From Candidatus Omnitrophota bacterium (GTDB lineage: Bacteria; Omnitrophota; Gorgyraeia; Zapsychrales; Zapsychraceae): a stretch of 52,203 nucleotides of DNA. Within the stretch, counting starts at the first letter, position 1, and each line of letters begins with the position of its first letter. The stretch is taken from contig JADFZM010000002.1 of assembly GCA_015232535.1 (NCBI GenBank), positions 1 through 52,203 on the forward strand, in the 5' to 3' direction. The notes beneath the pieces were generated by a model. The model was given only the letters and a program-made list of their open reading frames with translations. It had not been told where the DNA came from and made no database searches. Below, one piece after another: positions 44,138 to 51,647 of this stretch. A program made the translations under genes and the position numbers.

Positions 44138-44170
44138 GGCTTCGGCGGAGTGAGCGGAGCGCTGGTATAA
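44138..44170 (+). pseudogene. Possible remnant of a ketosynthase C-terminus
   Basis: The frame read here gives GFGGVSGALV then stop, close to the end of the ketosynthase at 42257 (GFGGVNAALLL) and to KS C-termini in general. No KS body precedes it; the upstream sequence is the SHOCT tail and unrelated codons. It suggests deletion or recombination of a former KS gene. The similarity is only about ten residues, so chance is possible. Confidence 0.35.
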
Positions 44171-44192
44171 AACAGTAAAAAAGGAGGCGCAG

Positions 44193-44861
44193 ATGTCAAG
44201 GTTAGCAAAGTTTTATTTTTTGATTTCTTTTGTTTTGCTCAGTACCGGTTGCGCCACAAACCGTGGTTTTTTGGGCATAGATGTGCCTGCCGGAAGCCTG
44301 ACTGTACCTAATGGTAAGCAGGTGTATATTCGTTCGATTACTGATAACCGCCAATTCCAAGATAAGCCTTCAACCCCGGATATTCCTTCTTTAGGCTTCG
44401 ATAGCTTGAAAGAGGCCACGGCAGATATTAAAAACAGGGCTATGGCAAGAAAGCGTAATAGTTATGGAAAGGCTATGGGTGATATCCTGCTTGAAGAGGG
44501 GCAGAGCGTACAAGGCGTTATTTACCAGGCGACGAGGAATTCTTTATTTTCCCTTGGCTATGCTGTAGTCAGCAAGGAAGAAGAAGCAAGGCCTGATGCG
44601 ATCATATTGGATATCTCGATCGATAAATTCTGGGGTTGGCTTGAGCCGGGATTCTGGGCCATATCCCTGAAAAGCGAGATAACTACGACAAATACTATAA
44701 CCATGCCGAAACAGGACAGCCCAATCCTTATAAAGGCAACGGCAAAGAATACCTGTCAGGTAGGAAGTGAAGCCAACTGGAAAAAGGTTTTCAGGCTAGT
44801 AATTGATGATTTTATTGAGAAGGCCAAAATAGAGCTGAAGAATTTGGATACGAACAATTAA
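44193..44861 (+). CDS. Lipoprotein of unknown function (YajG-like appearance)
   Basis: 222 residues, with AAGGAGG before the ATG. Lipobox LSTGC (17-21 region, Cys20). After this GSLTVPNGKQVYIRSITDNR and PDAIILDISIDKFWGW suggest an alternating alpha/beta fold like YajG/LPS-assembly-type lipoproteins that collect in clusters of envelope genes. No catalytic motif. It lies between the BamE-like lipoprotein and the KS-like protein, so three lipoproteins are in the cluster. Confidence 0.7.
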   Translation: MSRLAKFYFLISFVLLSTGCATNRGFLGIDVPAGSLTVPNGKQVYIRSITDNRQFQDKPSTPDIPSLGFDSLKEATADIKNRAMARKRNSYGKAMGDILLEEGQSVQGVIYQATRNSLFSLGYAVVSKEEEARPDAIILDISIDKFWGWLEPGFWAISLKSEITTTNTITMPKQDSPILIKATAKNTCQVGSEANWKKVFRLVIDDFIEKAKIELKNLDTNN

Positions 44862-44874
44862 ACAGAAGATTTCC

Positions 44875-45429
44875 ATGATAAAAGGACACGGTTGGATAAA
44901 AGAGGGGCAATGCGGCTGTAGCCAGAAAGGCCTTTTGTGGCAGTATACCGATCTGCGGTCATTATGCGCCGAGCTGCTTGAATGTGCCGTACTTGCTTAT
45001 CCTGTAGAAAATTTTGCCAGGTTTGATGCCGCTTCGCGTCTCGTTGCTATATCAGTGGCTTTGGCTTTAAATGACGCTAGTATCCCTTATTCCAAAGGGA
45101 AGAAACAGGATATTGGAATACTTGGCACGAATACTGACGGAGCGCTGGATTCAAATCTCTCCTACTTTCGAGATTATGTGGCAGCGGGAAGAAAACTTGG
45201 GCGGGGAAACTTTTTTATCTATACTTTGGCATCAAGCCCGTTGGCAGAATCGGCAATCCATTTCGGGTTGCAGGGGCCGGCATTTTATATGCGGAATTTG
45301 GAAAATCCGGAAGAAAATTTATTAGCCCAGGGTGAATTGATGGTACGAAATAAAGCAGCCCAAACTATATTGGCGGTTTCTTTTGGAACAAAAGAGGCTG
45401 CCTGTAAATGTATTCAAGAAACAATATGA
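44875..45429 (+). CDS. Stand-alone ketosynthase-like N-terminal domain without active-site Cys
   Basis: 184 residues. IGILGTNTDGALDSNLSYF and FFIYTLASSPLAESAIHFGLQGP follow the first half of the thiolase fold as seen in short 'Ketoacyl-synt_2' proteins of aryl-polyene clusters. Where a KS has Cys in a TxxxACSS motif, this protein has FYMRNLENPEENLL; no Cys or His active site is present. It may act as a chain-length or structural partner of an active KS. The stop TGA overlaps the ATG of the next gene. Confidence 0.68.
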   Translation: MIKGHGWIKEGQCGCSQKGLLWQYTDLRSLCAELLECAVLAYPVENFARFDAASRLVAISVALALNDASIPYSKGKKQDIGILGTNTDGALDSNLSYFRDYVAAGRKLGRGNFFIYTLASSPLAESAIHFGLQGPAFYMRNLENPEENLLAQGELMVRNKAAQTILAVSFGTKEAACKCIQETI

Positions 45430-46688
45430 AGGTAAAACTTATATATCCCAAATGGCCTAAACTTGCCTTTCAGCCTGAATTTAATTTGCCGCCTCATGGG
45501 CCTATCTGTTTCGCGGCTGCCTTGCCGCGGGACATTGACATTGTCTTTTGTGACGAGAACGTGGAAGATTTAACGATCGATCGGGACGAAGATCTGGTTT
45601 TTATTTCATGCATGTTGACTTGTCAGATCGCTCGCGGCTGGGAAATTGCTGACCAATACCGTGCTATTGGCAAGAAAGTTATTTTTGGCGGCATTGCAGT
45701 TATGTTACATTACGAAGAAACGTTGCCTCATGCGGACGCTGTTTTCTTAGGGGAAGCCGAAGGACACATTGGGAAAGTATTTCAAGATTTTGAGCGCGGC
45801 GCATTGAAGAAGATTTACAATTTTATGAATGATTACCCTGACACCGCATTGATTGGATCTGCCAGAAGAGATATCTTAAAACACGAGCTATATAATTTTC
45901 GTGGCGTGCAAATGGTGGACCTGGTTCATGCTTCGAGGGGATGTAAGTTTAATTGTTTTCCCTGCTGCACCCCTTTTTTAGGCGGAAGGAAATTTCGCCC
46001 TCGCCCAATTGATAAAGTTGTTGAAGAATTAAGAAGTATTCCTAACAATCGTCTCTTTTTGGTTGATAATTCATTGGCGCAAGATGATCAATGGGAAAAG
46101 GATCTTTTTCAAGCGATGATACCCTTGAAAAAGAAATGGGTGTCACATCCGATTAAAGATGACGATGAGATCCTAGATTTGGCAGTTAAGGCTGGATGTT
46201 GGTATGTATATCAGGCTATTTTTGATACATCAGATTATATAAGGCGGCGCGTAAAACGTCTTAAAGAAAGGGGAATCGGTGTTGAAGGGACAATTATTTT
46301 AGGAACTGACGATCATGATGAGGATTATATAAAGAGGCTCGTTGATTTTCTTCTGGATATCGATCTTGATTTGGCGGAATTTACTATTTTAACTCCATTT
46401 CCTCATTCTCCGATTCGTTCAAAGCTGGAAAAAGAGAATCGGATTATTCATAATGACTGGTCTCGGTATACCGCCGGAGAAGTTGTTTTTAAACCTGCGA
46501 AGATGACCGAAGAGGCTCTATCGAAAATGTATGAATACGCTTGGAAAACTTTTTATGCTAGCTGTTGTAAAGAGGTTAAGATGGCAAAACTTTATTTAAG
46601 TATTATGCAGCGGGAGAAACAGGACGGAACTTATCAACATGTGCGCTTACGTAATTCTCGAGGATGGGAGTCACCTGTTAAAAGATGA
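45426..46688 (+). CDS. B12-binding radical SAM protein 1 of the lipid cluster
   Basis: 420 residues from the ATG at 45426 (ATGA overlap); a start 18 bases earlier is possible. An N-terminal cobalamin-type Rossmann domain (about 1-130) contains VIFGGIAVMLHYEETL and VFLGEAEGHI. The radical SAM core has Cys173, Cys177 and Cys180 in RGCKFNCFPC. The C-terminal SPFPHSPIR-like strand (LTPFPHSPIRS) is common in HpnP/MiaB-like class B enzymes. Probable C-methyl transfer or another radical reaction on the lipid or its head group. Confidence 0.82.
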   Translation: MKVKLIYPKWPKLAFQPEFNLPPHGPICFAAALPRDIDIVFCDENVEDLTIDRDEDLVFISCMLTCQIARGWEIADQYRAIGKKVIFGGIAVMLHYEETLPHADAVFLGEAEGHIGKVFQDFERGALKKIYNFMNDYPDTALIGSARRDILKHELYNFRGVQMVDLVHASRGCKFNCFPCCTPFLGGRKFRPRPIDKVVEELRSIPNNRLFLVDNSLAQDDQWEKDLFQAMIPLKKKWVSHPIKDDDEILDLAVKAGCWYVYQAIFDTSDYIRRRVKRLKERGIGVEGTIILGTDDHDEDYIKRLVDFLLDIDLDLAEFTILTPFPHSPIRSKLEKENRIIHNDWSRYTAGEVVFKPAKMTEEALSKMYEYAWKTFYASCCKEVKMAKLYLSIMQREKQDGTYQHVRLRNSRGWESPVKR

Positions 46689-48061
46689 AAATTGTTCTTA
46701 TTTCTGCTAATACCGCCCAAACACCTTATCCGGTGTATCCTCTTGGCATGGGAATTGTTGCCAAGGCTCTCCTGGACGCAGGGCACCAGGTCGTGCAATT
46801 CGATTTTCTTCATTCCGGCCAGTCGTTTGAGAAATTAACTCAAGTTTTACTATCACAGATGCCGGATCTTGTTGGGATATCTATCCGTAATATTGATAAT
46901 GTGAATTTGGCCAGTGAACAGCATTATATAGGCACCGTTCGCCAGATTGTCCTAGCGGTACGTTCTTCAGTAAAAGTACCGATTGTTTTAGGCGGTGCCG
47001 GTTTTTCCATTATGCCGGAAACTATTCTTGATGCTGTCGGAGCAGATTATGGGATTGTCGGAGAATCTGAGTCCGCGGTTGTTGATTTCGTGGCGGACAT
47101 AGAGGGTGGGAAACGTCCTGATAGATGTATTCGAGCTCATAATTTAGTCGCACCTAAGAACATTGGCAGCGCTCAGTATGATTCGGATATCATAAAATTT
47201 TATCTTAAATATGGCAATATGGTTGGCATGCAGACAAAGCGCGGATGCATTCATAAATGTGTTTATTGCACATATCCGCTACTTGAAGGGAGAATTTTCC
47301 GGCCCCGTCCAGCTGTCGATGTTGTGGACGACATTGAAGTATTGATTAAAGACCATCATGCCGGGTATATTGTTTTTACTGATTCTATATTTAATGACGA
47401 CCAAGGGCTTTTTTTGAATGTTTTACATGAAATGAAACGTCGTAGGTTATCGGTGCCATGGACCGGATTTATAAAGCCAGGCAATATTCTTGAAGAGCAT
47501 GTGCTTTTGATGAAAGAAACTGGTCTTAAGGCGGTCGAAATAGGTTCGGATGCGGCATCAGATATTGCGTTAAAAGGGATTGGAAAAGATTTTCTTTTTA
47601 AGGATATCATATCGGCTAATGATATTTTTGTCAGAAACGGTGTAGCCACAGCACATTTTTTTATGTTTGGCGGCCCCGGGGAAACGAAAGATTCCGTGAT
47701 GGAAGGAATCGAAAATATTATTGCGCTTCCGGGGACAGTTTCTTTTATGTTCATGGGGATTCGTATTTTGCCGGAAACTCCTTTGGAAAAAATTGCGTTA
47801 AGGGACGGGGTAATTGAGCCGGGACGGGACTTGTTAGAATCCGTTTATTATATTTCTCCGGCTCTTGACCGACAATGGCTTGAGAAGACCATGCTAGAGG
47901 GTTTTAAAGACCATCGATGTTGTTTCTTTCCGGCGGATAAATTTGAATCAAGCATAAAATTTCTTCATCAGATGGGATATTCGGGGTCTTTGTGGGAAAT
48001 GTTGTCACCGAACAAAATGCGAAGATCGCAAAGATCGATTCATCCTATGCAAAAAGGATAG
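46685..48061 (+). CDS. B12-binding radical SAM protein 2 of the lipid cluster
   Basis: 458 residues with an ATGA overlap on the previous radical SAM gene. The N-terminal domain has YPLGMGIVAKALLDAGH, VLGGAGFSIMPETIL and YGIVGESESAV, typical of B12-binding radical SAM proteins of lipid and secondary metabolism. Cluster cysteines Cys188, Cys192 and Cys195 are in RGCIHKCVYC. FFMFGGPGET is the later SAM-binding motif. No DxHxxG motif is seen, so cobalamin would bind base-off/His-off. Adjacent and co-translated with its homologue, suggesting sequential steps. Confidence 0.83.
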   Translation: MKIVLISANTAQTPYPVYPLGMGIVAKALLDAGHQVVQFDFLHSGQSFEKLTQVLLSQMPDLVGISIRNIDNVNLASEQHYIGTVRQIVLAVRSSVKVPIVLGGAGFSIMPETILDAVGADYGIVGESESAVVDFVADIEGGKRPDRCIRAHNLVAPKNIGSAQYDSDIIKFYLKYGNMVGMQTKRGCIHKCVYCTYPLLEGRIFRPRPAVDVVDDIEVLIKDHHAGYIVFTDSIFNDDQGLFLNVLHEMKRRRLSVPWTGFIKPGNILEEHVLLMKETGLKAVEIGSDAASDIALKGIGKDFLFKDIISANDIFVRNGVATAHFFMFGGPGETKDSVMEGIENIIALPGTVSFMFMGIRILPETPLEKIALRDGVIEPGRDLLESVYYISPALDRQWLEKTMLEGFKDHRCCFFPADKFESSIKFLHQMGYSGSLWEMLSPNKMRRSQRSIHPMQKG

Positions 48062-48074
48062 ATAATTTATAAAA

Positions 48075-49274
48075 ATGATTACAGAAGATTCAAAAAAAGC
48101 GAATATTCCTTTAGATTTTATATGGTGCGTTATCCCGGTTTATAATAACGCTGCCACGGTATATAAAGTTGCTGTCGGTTGCCGAAAGCGCCTTCATAAT
48201 GTTCTGGTTGTTGATGACGGCTCAACAGATACAAATGTGCCTGAGTTGTTTGCCCAAACGGACATTCATGTTTTGCGGCATGATACTAATCGCGGCAAAG
48301 GCGCGGCATTGATCACGGCTCTGAATTATATTCATGCTCACAGCGGAATGTTTATGATCACAATTGATGCGGATGGCCAACATTACCCTGAAGATATACC
48401 TTCTTTTATAGAAAATTTGCATGAGTCAACAATCCTTATTGGTAGTCGCGACTTTACAGTAGTCAATGTTCCTGGCACAAGTAAGTTCGGGCGAAAATTC
48501 TCAAACTTTTGGCTTCATATAGAAACGGGAGCGGAGGTTGCTGATACGCAAAGTGGTTTTCGTGCTTATCCGGTAGGATATTTAAAAAAATTGATATTTT
48601 CTACGAGTTATTATGATTGGGAAGTTGAGGTCCTGGCGCGTTGTGTGTGGGCGGGGCTTACAATCAAGTCTATACCAATAAATGTTTTTTATCTTCCTGG
48701 AAGAGCTCGAATTTCTCATTTTCGCCCTTTCCTTGACAATTTACGTATAACGCTATTACATTGTCGATTGATCGGACGAATCCTTTTGCCTATACCGCAT
48801 AAACAGCTTGTGCCAAAAACGAAAAAGAATGAAATTAATATGCAATTGTTCAAGGACCCAAGACATTTCTTCCAGGGGCTTTTGGCGGAGCATGCCACGC
48901 CAGTTGGGCTTGCGGCATCGGCGTTTGTTGGTATTTTTTTAGGCGTATTACCGCTATTATCGGTGCATATGGTGGTTATTCTTTATGTGGTTAGCCGGCT
49001 TCATTTAAACAAAGTAATGGCACTTGCCATTCAAAATATTTGTATGCCGCCATTTGTTCCGGTAGTTTGTATTGAGATTGGCCATTATTTGCTCTATCGT
49101 GAGTGGATTACTGAAGTATCATTACGCGTGATCTTTTGGCAGTTTAAAGATAGAATTTGGGAATGGCTGGTCGGTTCTTTAGTTGTAGCCCCGCTTTTGG
49201 CGATTTTTATCGCAATTATTGTATTTATTATTTCATCGCGTTTTCATAAGGAGCGCTTAGCCCGTGCAACCTAA
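48075..49274 (+). CDS. Glycosyltransferase family 2 fused to DUF2062
   Basis: 399 residues. Residues 1-240 are a dolichyl-phosphate-mannose-synthase-like GT2: VVDDGSTD (45-52), RGKGAALITAL, and DADGQHYPEDI (98-108) with the DxD metal motif. Residues about 265-395 are a membrane DUF2062 domain with three hydrophobic segments (VGIFLGVLPLLSVH, IQNICMPPFVPVV, VGSLVVAPLLAIF). Aryl-polyene clusters contain a GT2 and an LpxL-like acyltransferase, often fused; here they are separate adjacent genes. It probably glycosylates the product at the inner membrane. Confidence 0.84.
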   Translation: MITEDSKKANIPLDFIWCVIPVYNNAATVYKVAVGCRKRLHNVLVVDDGSTDTNVPELFAQTDIHVLRHDTNRGKGAALITALNYIHAHSGMFMITIDADGQHYPEDIPSFIENLHESTILIGSRDFTVVNVPGTSKFGRKFSNFWLHIETGAEVADTQSGFRAYPVGYLKKLIFSTSYYDWEVEVLARCVWAGLTIKSIPINVFYLPGRARISHFRPFLDNLRITLLHCRLIGRILLPIPHKQLVPKTKKNEINMQLFKDPRHFFQGLLAEHATPVGLAASAFVGIFLGVLPLLSVHMVVILYVVSRLHLNKVMALAIQNICMPPFVPVVCIEIGHYLLYREWITEVSLRVIFWQFKDRIWEWLVGSLVVAPLLAIFIAIIVFIISSRFHKERLARAT

Positions 49275-50181
49275 TGTTTCCATGTGTGTCGGCCAAAAAA
49301 TAGAAGTGAAGCATCGCGGTAACGCTTTAGGCTTCTGGTTTTTTCGCCAAACCTTAGGGGTTTTTGGTTTGAGGGGAGCATATTTTTTGTTATCTGGAGT
49401 GGCGCTTCATTATCTTTTGTTTGACATTGACGCTCGTCGGCAGGCTATGAGTTATGTGCGGCATCGTTTTCCGTCAGACGGGTTTTTACAAAATGTTAAT
49501 GCTGTTTATCGCATTTTTATTAGTCAAGGACGCCATTTAATTGATCACTTTGCTTCATTAACCGGGACGGTTGATTTTGATATGATGTTGGAAGGCAAAG
49601 AGATTATCAAGAAGGTTAGCGACGCTAAAGAAGGGTGTATTTTACTTACTTCGCATTTCGGTAATTGGCAAATTGCGATGCCTGCTTTTGCCCAAGTCAA
49701 CAAGAAGGTTTATCTTGTTATGCGACCCGAAGATAATCAAGCGGTCGCTCAATCGTTAGGGATTGGCCGGGAAAGTTCGCAAATCCATTTGATTTCGCCC
49801 GAGGGCAATTTGGGAGGAGCCATTGAAATTGTTAAAGCGGTTCAAGAAGGCGCTGTTGTTTCAATGATGGGCGATCGTCGCTATGGATTTGATAGTGTTA
49901 AAGTCCCTTCCTTTTTAGGCCAACCGGCCTTTTTCCCTTACGGGGCCTTTGTCATTGCCGCCACTTGTCAAGTTCCAGTAATTGTCTTTTTATCCGTGAA
50001 AACAGGGGATAGAAAATATACGGTGGATATTTCTCGGGTGATCTATCCTTCTTATAAAGAAGGTAAACCAAAAAAAGATCAATTGACAGAATGGGTTCAG
50101 GAATACGTTGGGGTTCTAGAAGAGTTTGCCCAAAAGTACCCGTATCAATGCTTTTTATTTCATGATGTTTGGAAAACATAA
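49264..50181 (+). CDS. LpxL/HtrB-like lysophospholipid acyltransferase with HX4Q motif
   Basis: 305 residues with a GTG start at 49264; an ATG 18 bases later is also possible. The lipid A acyltransferase layout is present: hydrophobic N-terminal segment (LRGAYFLLSGVALHYLLF), then LLTSHFGNWQI with His131, and a conserved MMGDRRYG region. The acidic partner of the HX4D/E motif is Gln136. This may reduce activity or reflect a different acceptor. It overlaps the GT2-DUF2062 gene by 11 bases. Likely adds an acyl chain to the anchor of the polyene lipid. Confidence 0.78.
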   Translation: MQPNVSMCVGQKIEVKHRGNALGFWFFRQTLGVFGLRGAYFLLSGVALHYLLFDIDARRQAMSYVRHRFPSDGFLQNVNAVYRIFISQGRHLIDHFASLTGTVDFDMMLEGKEIIKKVSDAKEGCILLTSHFGNWQIAMPAFAQVNKKVYLVMRPEDNQAVAQSLGIGRESSQIHLISPEGNLGGAIEIVKAVQEGAVVSMMGDRRYGFDSVKVPSFLGQPAFFPYGAFVIAATCQVPVIVFLSVKTGDRKYTVDISRVIYPSYKEGKPKKDQLTEWVQEYVGVLEEFAQKYPYQCFLFHDVWKT

Positions 50182-50194
50182 TAACGGAGGATAT

Positions 50195-50473
50195 ATGGAT
50201 CAAAAAGAACAAGAGCTGTCAGAAATTCGAAAGAAATTAAAAGAATTAATTGTTACAGGCCTTTCATTGGAAGGGGTTGACCCGAAACTTATCAAAGACG
50301 ACGAAATTCTCTTCGGCGAAGGGCTGGGTTTAGATTCTCTAGACGCTGTTGAAATTGTTGTTCTTTTGCAGCGCAATTGGGGATTGGAAGTAAAGGATAT
50401 GAAAGAAGGGCAGAAGGCCTTTTCCTCCATCAATACCCTAGCGAATTATGTTTATGATCACATTAAGAAATAA
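50195..50473 (+). CDS. Acyl carrier protein 2
   Basis: 92 residues from the ATG at 50195, preceded by CGGAGG; an upstream frame overlapping the acyltransferase is rejected. The phosphopantetheine Ser48 is in LFGEGLGLDSLDAVEIV. Acidic, helical. Its second-helix sequence differs clearly from ACP 1 at 33901, so the two probably serve different steps (e.g. starter loading and elongation). Confidence 0.92.
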   Translation: MDQKEQELSEIRKKLKELIVTGLSLEGVDPKLIKDDEILFGEGLGLDSLDAVEIVVLLQRNWGLEVKDMKEGQKAFSSINTLANYVYDHIKK

Positions 50474-50480
50474 TTGAAAT

Positions 50481-51647
50481 ATGCCAGTGAAACCGGTTGT
50501 TATTAGTTCAATGGGCGCAATTTGCGCGGCTGGAAAGACGACTTTGGAGATTATCTCGACATTCGAATCCTACCGTCGAAATCCAGGCCTCCCGACTATC
50601 TTTGAATCTTCGCTGGATTTTCCTGTCTTTGAGGTTAAGAAATTTTCACATCCTCCAGAAATTATGCGAACTTTGGCGCTTGCTTATGTTGCCTTAGATG
50701 AAGCTATATCGGACGCGGGGCTAGATGGAAGCCTTAAAGGATCAAGGGTGGGAATTTGTATGGGGACCACGGTTGCCAGTCAACTTAACGATGAATCTTG
50801 GTATCGGAGATATTGTATTGAAAATAAAATTTATCCTGAACCGATCGATAAATATTTTAAAGGAAATCTGGCTGAAGCACTAGCTCTTCGCTTAGGAATT
50901 TTGGGTCCAGCATTAACAATTGTGAATGCATGTTCTTCTGGCGCGGATGCTATAGGGGTAGCAATGGATTGGCTTTCAACAGGGATTTGCGATATTGTCA
51001 TTGCCGGTGGGGCTGATGAGATTAATCATATTCCTTATTGTGGTTTTGGCGCATTGAGCGTTACAAGCTCATTGCCATGCAAACCTTTTGATAAGAATAG
51101 GAATGGTTTGAATTTAGGCGAGGGGGCAGGTATTTTAATTTTAGAGACAGAAGCGTCTGCGGTAAGGCGCTCAAGGAAGCCGGATCTTTTTGTTTCCGGT
51201 TATGGCGCGGCTGCGGATGCGTATCATCTGACAGCGCCACGGCCCGATGGCTCCGGCCTGGCGAAAGCGATTGATATGGCTTTTACTCAAGCCGGACTAA
51301 AAGCGCAAGACATAGCTTTTGTTAATGCTCACGGCACCTCGACTCGGGATAATGACCTGGCGGAAGGTCGCGCGTTACTGCGAATTTTTGGACAAGATCT
51401 CAAATTTCTTTCAACCAAAGGTTTTACCGGGCATACTCTTGGCGCAGCAGGTGCGTTAGAAGCTATTTTTATTGCTCTCGCTTTGCGCCATGGCTGGATA
51501 CCAGGCAATATTGGATTTGAAGAAACGGACGAAGAAATAGGAATTGCTCCGGTAATGAAGAAGACCTCTGTTGGGGGGAAAGCTGCCCTCTCAACGTCAT
51601 TAGCTTTTGGGGGAAACAATGCGGCTTTGATCGTTTCAAGATGCTAA
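50481..51647 (+). CDS. Beta-ketoacyl synthase (polyene ketosynthase 3)
   Basis: 388 residues. Intact Cys151 in NACSSGADAIG, His284 in NAHGTSTRDND and His318 in GFTGHTLGAAG. The FGGNNAALIVSR ending is complete. It follows ACP 2 by 7 bases and shares its stop with the start of the next KS-like gene. It is the third active condensing enzyme of the cluster. Confidence 0.9.
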   Translation: MPVKPVVISSMGAICAAGKTTLEIISTFESYRRNPGLPTIFESSLDFPVFEVKKFSHPPEIMRTLALAYVALDEAISDAGLDGSLKGSRVGICMGTTVASQLNDESWYRRYCIENKIYPEPIDKYFKGNLAEALALRLGILGPALTIVNACSSGADAIGVAMDWLSTGICDIVIAGGADEINHIPYCGFGALSVTSSLPCKPFDKNRNGLNLGEGAGILILETEASAVRRSRKPDLFVSGYGAAADAYHLTAPRPDGSGLAKAIDMAFTQAGLKAQDIAFVNAHGTSTRDNDLAEGRALLRIFGQDLKFLSTKGFTGHTLGAAGALEAIFIALALRHGWIPGNIGFEETDEEIGIAPVMKKTSVGGKAALSTSLAFGGNNAALIVSRC

